This document shows positions 16,832 through 25,324 of a stretch of DNA of 64,000 nt, piece after piece. The DNA is taken from positions 62,001 through 126,000 of the forward strand of contig JAWSVD010000074.1 of the NCBI GenBank assembly GCA_033852095.1. Direction: 5' to 3'. Every line of letters starts with the position of its first letter. The stretch's first letter is position 1. Origin of the DNA: CALCKW01 sp033852095 (GTDB lineage Bacteria > Pseudomonadota > Gammaproteobacteria > CALCKW01). The translations under genes and the position numbers were made by a program. Under the pieces are notes generated by a model. That model was not told where the DNA came from, searched no databases, and saw nothing but the letters and a program-made list of their open reading frames with translations.

Positions 16832-18232
16832 ATGTCTATCAGCGTGTTTGATCTTTTTAAAATCGGTATTGGCCCCTCCAGCTCCCACACGGTTGGCCCC
16901 ATGCGCGCGGCCAACAGCTTCATTGCCAAGCTGAGAGACTCGGGGACGCTTGAACGTACCGCCGCGGTGCGCAGCGAGCTCTATGGCTCCCTCGGCGCCA
17001 CTGGCAAAGGCCACGGATCAGACAAGGCAGTGCTGCTCGGCCTGATGGGCGAGACCCCCGAATCGACCGACACCAAAACAGTTAACGACAAGGTGCGGGA
17101 GATACGCGAAACCAAGCAGCTGGTCTTGCACGGCGGCGTCGTCTGCAAATTTGACGAGAAGAAACACCTGATACTGCACCGCCGCAAATCCTTGCCCTAC
17201 CACCCCAACGGCATGCGCTTTATCGCCCAGGACAAGGCCGGTGAGTGCTTGCAAGAGGCCGTCTACTATTCGGTGGGCGGTGGTTTTGTGGTGGACGAGC
17301 ACGCGGCCAGCGACTCAGACCCGCTCATCCCCGACAACACGGCCGTCAGCTACCCCTTCTCCAGTGCGGCAGAGTTGCTCGCACTGAGCGAGCAGCACGG
17401 CATGTCCATCAGCAGCATCATGCTGGCCAATGAGCTGGCGTGGCGCAGCGAAGAAGAGGTACGCAGCGAGCTGCTCAACATCTGGGCGGTGATGCAAGAG
17501 TGCGTGCAAAACGGCATCGCCACCGAAGGTGTTTTGCCCGGGGGAATGAAAGTGAAACGCCGCGCCCGCGCCCTGCACCGCAAACTGAGCAGCGATTCCA
17601 CCTCCCTGCCCGGCTCGCTGGCGACCATGGACTGGGTCAACCTCTACGCCCTAGCGGTCAACGAGGAGAACGCTGCCGGTGGCCGCGTGGTCACCGCCCC
17701 CACCAACGGCGCGGCGGGCATCATCCCCGCTGTCATGCACTTCTACCTCAATCACTGCAACGGCGCAAACGACGACAACATCGTGCGCTTTCTGCTCACG
17801 GCGGGCGCCATCGGCACCCTCTACAAGATGAACGCCTCCATCTCCGGCGCTGAAGTGGGCTGCCAGGGCGAAGTGGGCTCGGCCTGCTCCATGGCCGCCG
17901 GCGCCCTGACCGAGGTGCTGGGCGGCACACCGCAACAGGTGGAAAACGCCGCGGAGATCGGCATGGAACACAACCTCGGCCTCACCTGCGACCCCATTGG
18001 TGGACTTGTACAGGTGCCCTGCATCGAACGCAACGCCATGGGCGCGGTGAAAGCGATCAATGCCTGCCGCATGGCACTGCGCGGCGACGGCTCGCACTTC
18101 GTCTCGCTCGACAGCGTCATCAAAACCATGCGCGAGACCGGCAAAGACATGTCGCTCAAGTACAAGGAAACAGCCCGGGGCGGCCTCGCCATCCATGTTC
18201 TGGATGTCCCTGTCAATGTGGTGGAATGCTAA
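16832..18232 (+). CDS. sdaA: L-serine ammonia-lyase, iron-sulfur-dependent single-chain type
   Basis: Converts L-serine to pyruvate and ammonia using an oxygen-sensitive [4Fe-4S] cluster. The 466-residue chain begins with the family signature SVFDLFKIGIGPSSSHTVGP and carries the cluster cysteines in GSACSMAAGAL, GLTCDPIGG and VQVPCIERNAMG. In this neighbourhood it fits removal of serine made from glycine plus methylene-THF. The stretch 18233-18525 (about 290 bp) before the next gene carries no gene and presumably the promoter of the corrinoid operon. Confidence 0.97.
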   Translation: MSISVFDLFKIGIGPSSSHTVGPMRAANSFIAKLRDSGTLERTAAVRSELYGSLGATGKGHGSDKAVLLGLMGETPESTDTKTVNDKVREIRETKQLVLHGGVVCKFDEKKHLILHRRKSLPYHPNGMRFIAQDKAGECLQEAVYYSVGGGFVVDEHAASDSDPLIPDNTAVSYPFSSAAELLALSEQHGMSISSIMLANELAWRSEEEVRSELLNIWAVMQECVQNGIATEGVLPGGMKVKRRARALHRKLSSDSTSLPGSLATMDWVNLYALAVNEENAAGGRVVTAPTNGAAGIIPAVMHFYLNHCNGANDDNIVRFLLTAGAIGTLYKMNASISGAEVGCQGEVGSACSMAAGALTEVLGGTPQQVENAAEIGMEHNLGLTCDPIGGLVQVPCIERNAMGAVKAINACRMALRGDGSHFVSLDSVIKTMRETGKDMSLKYKETARGGLAIHVLDVPVNVVEC

Positions 18233-18525
18233 TGTGGCTGAATAAAAATCGGCCCTAAAATCAGCTAAAACAAAGCACAGGTGTGAATATTGCGCGCACA
18301 AGCAGGGCTATAACGGCGCATATTGAAAAATATTGTCGTAAATGTTGCAGCGAATTTCATGCGGCTCTTTTTTTACTCACCCATTCACTTCACAATACGC
18401 GCCGTGACTGTCGCGCTTGACCCAAGAGTAGTCGCATTGTTAGCAGCATTATCTTGCACTCGGCCCTAGTCTAAGCGGCAATCACCCGCAGTGTAAAAAA
18501 CTGGATCAACCGGAGAAACAACAGC

Positions 18526-19239
18526 ATGTCTGATGACAACGAGCAGTACGACGATGAAGAAGACATCATCCTCTCGGAATTGAACAACGAAGAGCTCGTT
18601 GAGCAGATGCACGACGACCTCTACAACGGCCTCAAAGACGAGGTGTTCGAAGGCACCAACATCTTGCTCGAACGCGGCTGGGGGCCGGACAAGGTGCTCG
18701 CAGAGGCACTGGTCGAGGGCATGCGAATTGTCGGCATCGATTTCCGCGACGGCATTTTGTTTGTGCCCGAGGTGCTGATGGCCGCCAACTCCATGAAATC
18801 GGGCATGAGCATACTGCGCCCGCTGCTCGCTGAGACAGGCGCCGACCCGATCGGTAAAATGGTGGTCGGCACTGTCAAGGGCGACATCCACGACATCGGT
18901 AAAAACTTGGTCGGCATGATGATGGAAGGCGCCGGCTTCGAGGTCATTGATCTGGGCATCAACAACCCGGTGGAGAATTACCTCGCGGCGATAGAAGAAC
19001 ACAAGCCCGACATCATTGGCATGTCCGCACTGCTGACCACCACCATGCCCTACATGAAAGTGGTGATCGACACGCTCAAAGAACAGGGCATTCGCGACGA
19101 CTACATTGTGCTGGTGGGTGGCGCACCGCTGAACGAAGAGTTCGGCGACGCCATTGGCGCCGACGCCTACTGCCGCGACGCAGCCGTTGCGGTGGAAACA
19201 GCCAAAGCCAAGATCGCCGAAAAACGCGCCAACCGCTAG
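18526..19239 (+). CDS. Corrinoid protein of a methyl-transfer system (MtbC/MttC family)
   Basis: A 237-residue methylcobalamin carrier. A short acidic leader (about 1-17) precedes the helical cap domain; the B12-binding domain has the base-off/His-on signature D120-x-H122-x-x-G125 (GDIHDIGKNLV), with His122 the expected cobalt ligand, and downstream strands DIIGMSALLTTTM and YIVLVGGAPLNEE. It accepts methyl groups from a substrate-specific methyltransferase such as the MttB-family enzyme at 51.1 kb and passes them to THF. It opens the 18.5-22.2 kb operon; GGAG is present nine bases before the ATG. Confidence 0.93.
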   Translation: MSDDNEQYDDEEDIILSELNNEELVEQMHDDLYNGLKDEVFEGTNILLERGWGPDKVLAEALVEGMRIVGIDFRDGILFVPEVLMAANSMKSGMSILRPLLAETGADPIGKMVVGTVKGDIHDIGKNLVGMMMEGAGFEVIDLGINNPVENYLAAIEEHKPDIIGMSALLTTTMPYMKVVIDTLKEQGIRDDYIVLVGGAPLNEEFGDAIGADAYCRDAAVAVETAKAKIAEKRANR

Positions 19240-19259
19240 GGGCCAGAGGAGCTGCAAGC

Positions 19260-19871
19260 ATGTCGGAGAAAACGCTCGTCATCGCTTGCGGCGCCCTCGC
19301 CCATGAGATCACCGCCCTGATCAGCGCCAATCGCTGGTCGCACATGAAAGTGCAGTGCCTGCCGGCCGATCTGCACAACTTCCCCGATAAAATCCCCGCG
19401 GCAGTGCGCGCCAAAATCCACAAGGCGCGTGCCAGCTTTGCGCACATATTTGTGGCTTATGCCGACTGCGGCACGGGTGGTCTGCTGGACAAGGTGCTGA
19501 CAGAAGAGGGCGTCGAGCGCCTGCCGGGCGCGCACTGTTACGCGTTTTATACAGGCCAACGCGACTGGGAAATCCTAGCTGAAGAGGAACTCGGCACCTT
19601 CTATTTGACCGATTTTCTGGCTCGCCACTTCGATCGCTTGATCCTGCACGGCATGGGCCTGAAAAAACACCCGGAGCTGATGCCGCTGTATTTTGGCAAC
19701 TACACGCGACTGGTCTATCTCGCGCAGCGCCCCACCCCTGAATTGCAAAGCCTGGCTGAAGACGCAGCGCGTCAGCTCGGCCTGAGCTATACCTACATTG
19801 AAACTGGCTACGGCGAACTCGCCGACGGCCTGCAAAAAACCGCAGAGCACAGCATACAATGGCAAAACTGA
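19260..19871 (+). CDS. DUF1638 protein in the corrinoid operon
   Basis: A 203-residue cytoplasmic protein of the DUF1638 family. Conserved-looking Cys and His residues appear in VIACGALAHEI (near the start), YADCGTGG, GAHCYAFYTG, and a GMGLKKHPELMPLYFGNYTR segment, suggesting metal or cofactor binding. The family is often encoded with MtbC-type corrinoid proteins and methyltransferases; its role is not established. It sits 20 bp after the corrinoid gene and overlaps the next gene by 13 bp, so it is almost surely part of the same pathway. Confidence 0.85.
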   Translation: MSEKTLVIACGALAHEITALISANRWSHMKVQCLPADLHNFPDKIPAAVRAKIHKARASFAHIFVAYADCGTGGLLDKVLTEEGVERLPGAHCYAFYTGQRDWEILAEEELGTFYLTDFLARHFDRLILHGMGLKKHPELMPLYFGNYTRLVYLAQRPTPELQSLAEDAARQLGLSYTYIETGYGELADGLQKTAEHSIQWQN

Positions 19872-20197
19872 TCACCATCTGGTGGCGGGACATCCCGTCA
19901 CAAATCGTCGCTAAACAAGGGCGTAAAACATCAAAAGTACTTTTATCGGAGCGCTTTCAAGAAGCCATCGACAAAGCCGCGATGCGCGCCAAGCGCGGCA
20001 CCACCGATGAATACCTGGAAGATTGGCGCCGAGAGGAAATTCAGACCAGCGAAGTCATAGAAACCGCCTCACGCGTCGCTGCTGAGCAACTGGAGGCCGA
20101 CTACAGCGACGAGAGATTGTTGCAACTGGTCAAACATAAGGGCTTGGAAGAAAACAGCAAAAATGGCCCAGAGAACGGGCCAGAGAACGGCGAGTAA
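19859..20197 (+). CDS. PF13769-type 'virulence factor' small protein
   Basis: A 112-residue soluble, charged protein that starts with AKLITIWWRDIPSQIVAKQG, typical of the small family misnamed 'virulence factor' and found beside MetF-like reductases and corrinoid genes. A short GPENGPENGE tail is a low-complexity end. It overlaps the DUF1638 gene by 13 bp and precedes the MetF-like gene, implying coupled translation. No biochemical role is established; a subunit or assembly role for the MetF-like enzyme is a guess. Confidence 0.8.
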   Translation: MAKLITIWWRDIPSQIVAKQGRKTSKVLLSERFQEAIDKAAMRAKRGTTDEYLEDWRREEIQTSEVIETASRVAAEQLEADYSDERLLQLVKHKGLEENSKNGPENGPENGE

Positions 20198-20235
20198 AAC
20201 GCCCCACCACAACCTCAATACCTTGGAAGATCGTG

Positions 20236-21171
20236 ATGACCCTAAGCGCTACCCATCATGCACCCGGCGATATCAAACAAAACATCGTCGACTTTGTGAA
20301 AGACTGGACCGTCGAGACAACACCCGGCCAGGCAAAAAAGGTCGATTCTTTCCAAGCGTATTTTAATCCGGGCACGCCCATAGCGGTCACTTTCTTGCCG
20401 GGTTCTGATTACAAAGAAACCGTGGCCACCGCGGCGCGTTTGCGCCGCGAAGGCTTTGAGCCAGCGCCGCATTTTTGCGGGCGTTCGATCAGCAGCGAAG
20501 CACAGCTGGATGATTTTTTGGCGCGCTGCAAAGGCGAGGCTGACATCAATCAGGTCGTCGCATTAGCTGGGGCTGTCAGCAAGCCAGCCGGCCCCTATGA
20601 CTCCTCCATGGACATGCTGGACTCCGGGCTTTTTGACAAGCACGGCATCAGCACCATCGGCGTGGCGGGCCACCCCGAAGGCTGCATGGACATCTCGGAC
20701 GAGGAACTCAAGCGCGCGCTGGCCTGGAAGAACGGACTGGCGGAGCGCACCGACGCCGAGCTCTACGTGATCACCCAGTTTGTCTTTGAGGCGGCACCTG
20801 TCATTGCCTGGGACAAACGCATCAACGCCGAGGGCAATCAACTGCCCATCCACATCGGCGCACCTGGCCTCGCCACGCTCAAATCCCTGATCGCCCACTC
20901 CAAGGCCTGCGGCATCGGCGCATCCATGCGCTTCTTGACCCGTCAGGCCATGAACGTGAGTAAGCTGCTGACCGTCAACGCACCCGACAAGCTCTTTGTC
21001 GATCTCGCTCAATACAAGGCCAACGACCCCCGCTGCGGTATCCGCAAGGTGCACATGTACCCGCTGGGCGGCATCAAACGCACAGCCTTCTGGACCAACG
21101 AAGTCGCCAAAGGCGCCTTCGACATGAGCCTGGACAACAAGAGCTTCAGCCTGCAACAGCCCCTGCCCTGA
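20236..21171 (+). CDS. Methylenetetrahydrofolate reductase-like flavoprotein
   Basis: A 311-residue TIM-barrel protein of the MetF family, which normally reduces methylene-THF to methyl-THF with FAD. Recognisable motifs are VTFLPGSDYKETV near the start, EGFEPAPHFCGRSI, GVAGHPEGCMD near 145-155, and QFVFEAAPVIAWDKRI near 180-195. In an operon producing methyl-THF from methyl-corrinoid, it most likely runs in the oxidative direction. An ATG at 20236 with GGAAGA is preferred over a GTG three bases before. Confidence 0.9.
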   Translation: MTLSATHHAPGDIKQNIVDFVKDWTVETTPGQAKKVDSFQAYFNPGTPIAVTFLPGSDYKETVATAARLRREGFEPAPHFCGRSISSEAQLDDFLARCKGEADINQVVALAGAVSKPAGPYDSSMDMLDSGLFDKHGISTIGVAGHPEGCMDISDEELKRALAWKNGLAERTDAELYVITQFVFEAAPVIAWDKRINAEGNQLPIHIGAPGLATLKSLIAHSKACGIGASMRFLTRQAMNVSKLLTVNAPDKLFVDLAQYKANDPRCGIRKVHMYPLGGIKRTAFWTNEVAKGAFDMSLDNKSFSLQQPLP

Positions 21172-21307
21172 GCGGGCCTGATGGCGCGGCCGGGCATCAG
21201 CCACGCAAGATTGAATTAAAATCAGCTTTGTCCTGAAGAGCTTTCAGCACATGGCAACTACAACACGATTAGCATAATGGGTTTTGTGCCCGCACGAGGA
21301 CAGCGCA

Positions 21308-22219
21308 ATGAGCAACACCGTTTTCACCGCCGCCAGTGGCAAAGAATGGGTCATGGGCTTTGACTCCCCCTTCACGATCATTGGAGAGCGCATCAACCCG
21401 ACGGGACGAAAGATTCTCGCCGAAGAGATGAAAAACGGCGACTTCTCGCGCGTGGAAGCCGACGCAATTGCACAAGTCAAAGCAGGTGCGCACATGCTCG
21501 ACGTCAACGCCGGCATACCGCTCGCCGATGAGCCCGCCATGTTGGCCAAAGCCATTCAGTTGGTGCAGGCGCTCTGCCCCGACACACCCATCTCCATCGA
21601 CTCCTCCATCCACGAGGCACTGGAAGCTGGCTTGGCCGTGGTCAAGGGCCGCCCCCTGCTGAACTCCGTCACTGGCGAGACAGACCGCCTCGAGGCTGTG
21701 CTGCCACTGGTGAAAAAATACGATTGTGCGGTGGTTGCCATCTCCAACGACGAGACCGGCATCTCCGAAGACCCCGCAGTGCGCTTTGCTGTGGCGAAGA
21801 AAATCGTCGAGCACGCCCAAGACTACGGCATCAAACCCCAGGACGTGATCATCGACCCGCTGGTTATGCCCATCGGTGCGCTGGGACAGGCCGGCCGCCA
21901 AGTCTTTGATATTTTGTACAAAATTCGCACGGAACTCGGTGCAAACTCGACCTGCGGCGCCTCCAACATCAGCTTTGGTCTGCCCAACCGCAACGCCATC
22001 AATGCCCACTTTCTGGCCATGGCCGCCAGTCACGGCATGACTTCCGCCATCATGAACCCCACCCACGAGCCCGAGGCACAGGCCATTCGCGCCGCCAACA
22101 CGCTGCTGGGCAACGATTCGGATTGCGGTAAGTGGATCCAAGCCTACCGCGTGCCAGCCAAAGAAGGTGAAGTCGGTGCACGCGGGCGCCGCACCTCGCG
22201 CCGCCGTCGCCCCAGCTAA
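21308..22219 (+). CDS. Methyl-THF:corrinoid methyltransferase, MtrH/MeTr/MtgA-like
   Basis: A 303-residue pterin-binding TIM-barrel protein related to MtgA, AcsE and the MetH pterin domain. It carries GERINPTGRKILAEEM near 20-35, the pterin-contacting DVNAGIPL near 63-70, SIDSSIHEALEAGL, and NDETGISED. It would move a methyl group between corrinoid protein and THF. A basic SRRRRPS tail closes it. The ATG at 21308 with AGGA eight bases upstream is chosen over an earlier one. It is followed by a strong terminator at 22278-22319. Confidence 0.92.
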   Translation: MSNTVFTAASGKEWVMGFDSPFTIIGERINPTGRKILAEEMKNGDFSRVEADAIAQVKAGAHMLDVNAGIPLADEPAMLAKAIQLVQALCPDTPISIDSSIHEALEAGLAVVKGRPLLNSVTGETDRLEAVLPLVKKYDCAVVAISNDETGISEDPAVRFAVAKKIVEHAQDYGIKPQDVIIDPLVMPIGALGQAGRQVFDILYKIRTELGANSTCGASNISFGLPNRNAINAHFLAMAASHGMTSAIMNPTHEPEAQAIRAANTLLGNDSDCGKWIQAYRVPAKEGEVGARGRRTSRRRRPS

Positions 22220-22277
22220 GGGCCGCCGCACTGGAAGTAACTGCTCATTCTTCCGAGCGGCCCCGCACTTGCATCAC

Positions 22278-22319
22278 CACACTGTCCAGCCACGGTTGCC
22301 GGCAGTGTGTGCTTTTTTT
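22278..22319 (+). terminator. Rho-independent terminator inside the corrinoid gene cluster
   Basis: Stem CACACTG (22278-22284) with CAGTGTG (22303-22309), extended inward by imperfect pairing, then TGC and seven Ts. It lies between the methyltransferase and the activator gene, which have the same direction. Confidence 0.75.
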
Positions 22320-22361
22320 GATGGCCCGGCCGTCGCTCTCTCTTAAGTTCGGTGCCACCTG

Positions 22362-24410
22362 ATGGATGAACAAGCTCTAGCCACTACCCCAGCCATCCCC
22401 GCCGAAGCCCAGGCAGAAGCGCTGGTGGTTTTCACCCCCTCGGGCCACCGGGGTCGATTTGCAGTGGGCACGCCCCTCTTGCAAGCTGCCCGCTCACTGG
22501 GTGTGGACATAGATTCCGTCTGCGGTGGTCGCGGCTTGTGCGGTCGCTGCCAGATACTCTGCATGGAGGGCGACTTCCCCAAACACGGCATACGCTCCAG
22601 CGCCGCCAGCCTGTCCGATTTTAGCGGCACCGAAGAACGCTTTGAACGGGTTAAAAAGAAATCCCTCGACGGCCGCCGTCTCAGCTGCCACACCCTGCTG
22701 CAAGCCGATGTGGTGGTCGATGTGCCGCCCGAATCGCAGGTGCACCGCCAGGTGGTGCGCAAAGACGCCGAAGCACTCGATATCGAGCTCGACGCCAACA
22801 TCCGTCTGCACTACGTCGAAGTGCAAGAACCGGACATGCACGACCCCTCCGGGGATCTGCGCCGCCTCAAGGCGGCACTCGAAAGCGAGTGGCAGCTGCA
22901 AGATCTCGGCTGCGATTTCAACTTATTGCCCGAATTACAAAAAACACTGCGCAAAGGCGGCTGGAAAGTCACGGTCGCGGTGGACAATGAATCCCAGATC
23001 ATCGGCCTTTGGCCCGGCCTAAAGGAACGCATTTTCGGCCTGGCCGTGGACGTCGGCTCCACTACCATCGCGGCGCATCTGTGCGATTTGGCCAGCGGTG
23101 AAGTGCTCAACGCCGCTGGCATCATGAACCCGCAGATACGTTTTGGCGAAGACCTGATGAGCCGCGTCTCCTACGTAATGATGCACCCGGGCGGCGACGT
23201 GGAGATGACCCAGGTGGTGCGCGAAGCGCTCAACACCCTGCTCGCGGACATCGCCAAAAAAGCGGATATCGCCGTGACAGACGTGCTCTCCTTCACCTTT
23301 GTCGCCAACCCGGTGATGCACCACCTGTTGCTGGGCATTGACCCCATCGAGCTCGGCGGCGCGCCCTTTGCACTGACCATCGACGAGGCGGTCAATTGCC
23401 TCGCGCGCGAGCTCGACATAAACGCGCACGCCAACGCGCGGGTCTATTTACTGCCCTGCATTGCCGGCCACGTCGGCGCCGACACCGCGGGCATGATGCT
23501 GGCGGAACTGCCGCAGCGCTTCGCCGAGACCACCCTGCTGGTGGACGTGGGTACCAACGCCGAAATTGTACTGGGCAATGATCAGCGCATGCTGGCCTGC
23601 TCCAGCCCTACCGGCCCGGCCTTCGAAGGCGCACAGATCAGCGGCGGACAGCGCGCCGCCCCCGGCGCCATCGAACGTGTGCGCATCGACGCCACCACCC
23701 TCGAGCCACGCTTCAGCATCATCGGCTGCGAGCACTGGTCGGACCAAGATGAATTTACAGCCGCGGCCCCCAACGTCACCGGCATCTGCGGCTCGGGCAT
23801 CATCGAGATCGTCGCGGAGATGTACCTCAGCGGGGTCATCAACCAAGACGGCGCGATTGACCCGGCGATGACCGCGGTCAATGCGCGGGTCTACGAGGAC
23901 GGCCGCACCTTCAGTTATTTGTTGTACGACGGCGAGGTGCGCATCGCCATCACGCAGAACGACGTGCGCCAAATACAGCTGGCCAAGGCCGCACTCTACG
24001 CCGGCATCAAACTGCTGATGGAACACATGAGCATCGAGCGCGTGGACCGCATTCGACTGGCGGGCGCCTTTGGCTCACACATCGACGTCAAATACGCCAT
24101 GGTCTTAGGGCTGATCCCCGACTGTGTGCTGGACAAGGTCTCCTCGGCCGGCAATGCCGCCGGCTCAGGCGCGCGTATCGCGCTGCTGAACAAACAATCG
24201 CGACAAGTCATAGAAGATACCGTGCGCGCAGTGGAAAAAATAGAGACGGCGCTGGAGCCCCGTTTTCAGGAGCTCTTCGTTGACGCCATGGCCTTCCCGA
24301 ACAAGACAGACAGCTTCCCTGAGTTGGCCAAAGAAGTCGCCCTACCGGCCAGCAAGGAAGTTGATCTGGGCGGCGAAAGACCCAAAGGGCGACGCAGACG
24401 CCGCCGCTGA
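22362..24410 (+). CDS. Ferredoxin-ASKHA reductive activator of corrinoid enzymes (RACE/RamA-like)
   Basis: A 682-residue protein with an N-terminal plant-type [2Fe-2S] domain (Cys54, Cys60, Cys63 and probably Cys109) joined to an ASKHA ATPase domain of the DUF4445/RACo type (GLAVDVGSTTIAAHLCDL near 225-242, VDVGTNAEIVL near 392, GICGSGIIE near 475). These proteins reduce oxidised cob(II)alamin in an ATP-driven step, so the corrinoid protein can be reused. Its basic tail (KGRRRRRR) resembles that of the preceding methyltransferase. It ends exactly where the next gene on the other strand ends. Confidence 0.93.
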   Translation: MDEQALATTPAIPAEAQAEALVVFTPSGHRGRFAVGTPLLQAARSLGVDIDSVCGGRGLCGRCQILCMEGDFPKHGIRSSAASLSDFSGTEERFERVKKKSLDGRRLSCHTLLQADVVVDVPPESQVHRQVVRKDAEALDIELDANIRLHYVEVQEPDMHDPSGDLRRLKAALESEWQLQDLGCDFNLLPELQKTLRKGGWKVTVAVDNESQIIGLWPGLKERIFGLAVDVGSTTIAAHLCDLASGEVLNAAGIMNPQIRFGEDLMSRVSYVMMHPGGDVEMTQVVREALNTLLADIAKKADIAVTDVLSFTFVANPVMHHLLLGIDPIELGGAPFALTIDEAVNCLARELDINAHANARVYLLPCIAGHVGADTAGMMLAELPQRFAETTLLVDVGTNAEIVLGNDQRMLACSSPTGPAFEGAQISGGQRAAPGAIERVRIDATTLEPRFSIIGCEHWSDQDEFTAAAPNVTGICGSGIIEIVAEMYLSGVINQDGAIDPAMTAVNARVYEDGRTFSYLLYDGEVRIAITQNDVRQIQLAKAALYAGIKLLMEHMSIERVDRIRLAGAFGSHIDVKYAMVLGLIPDCVLDKVSSAGNAAGSGARIALLNKQSRQVIEDTVRAVEKIETALEPRFQELFVDAMAFPNKTDSFPELAKEVALPASKEVDLGGERPKGRRRRRR

Positions 24411-25049
24411 TTAAGCCGCTTGGCGTTGTTTCCTCTGCCCTCTGATGTGCCAGACGCGCCAGCCCTGCAACAACAACAGGGGCAGAAAATGATAAATGCC
24501 CATCATCACGTTGTATTCCAGCAGCACCCAGTGCAGAAAGGTCAGCAGCGCCGCGGCATAGGCCCAGCGCTGCAAAGGCTTCCAGCGCTTGCCGAGGGCC
24601 TTCACGGAACGGTTGTTACTAGTCGCGCCCAAGACCAATAACAGGGCAAAGGCTATCCAGCCAAACAAATAGCTTGGTTTGCTCACGCCGGCGAGGATAT
24701 CCCACAACACGCCTTCGTCGATGACATACAACACCGTGTGCAGTAGCGCGTAGGCCACGGCCGCCACCCCCCAGTGCCTGCGGGTCTTCATCAGCCAGCG
24801 GTTGCACGGGTTGGCCGGCCATAACATCTGCAAGGGCGTGATGGCCATGGCGACCAGCATCAGACGCGTGGCGTACTTGCCGCTCGGGTGCAACAGGTAG
24901 TGCACCGTCGAATCACCGCTGATCCAGAGCCAGACAAACCAACACCAAGGCGCAGCCAGCAGAAACCAAAACAACGGCAGCATCAGGGCGCGTAACGCCG
25001 GCAGGGATGACATATGCAGCACCAAACACAGGGAAGATAAGCTTCTCAT
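24411..25049 (-). CDS. Ferric reductase-like/MsrQ-YedZ-type heme membrane protein
   Basis: A 212-residue protein with about six membrane segments and conserved His residues in the helices (SGDSTVHYLLHPSGKYA near 45-60, YALLHTVLYV near 105, LTFLHWVLLEY near 175), like the b-type heme membrane anchor family of MsrQ/YedZ. The periplasmic partner MsrP is not next to it. Its abutting of the activator gene at the stop codons is notable; it might supply electrons for some redox partner. Start uncertain: an internal ATG at 25013 is possible. The 25050-25324 stretch holds no gene. Confidence 0.8.
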   Translation of the reverse strand: MRSLSSLCLVLHMSSLPALRALMLPLFWFLLAAPWCWFVWLWISGDSTVHYLLHPSGKYATRLMLVAMAITPLQMLWPANPCNRWLMKTRRHWGVAAVAYALLHTVLYVIDEGVLWDILAGVSKPSYLFGWIAFALLLVLGATSNNRSVKALGKRWKPLQRWAYAAALLTFLHWVLLEYNVMMGIYHFLPLLLLQGWRVWHIRGQRKQRQAA

Positions 25050-25324
25050 GCAAGTTCTGTGTCCGTGGCAAAATGCAAGTTGTTGAGATGCAAATTTGGG
25101 CTGGATTCGGAGCTTCTTAAGCGGGTGAAAGTGGCGGCAAGTGGCGTTGCCCCCTATCAGTGCTGACCTGAACAGAGCCGCGCTGAAGCTGCAGTCATCG
25201 CCGACAGTAAAACGCGCACCCCGCCGGCCTGCAATCCGCAGCGTTCACCGACGCTGAGCTCGCTGCCTGCTTGTACCAAGGAAAGCACTGCTCCACCGAG
25301 CACTCTTGATCAGGCGAAACGCGG

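Noticed and set aside
18466..19257. 263-codon minus-strand ORF opposite the corrinoid gene
   Set aside because: Composition is mirror-image of the real gene (His/Val-rich shadow); the plus-strand frame has the B12 signature and is the gene.
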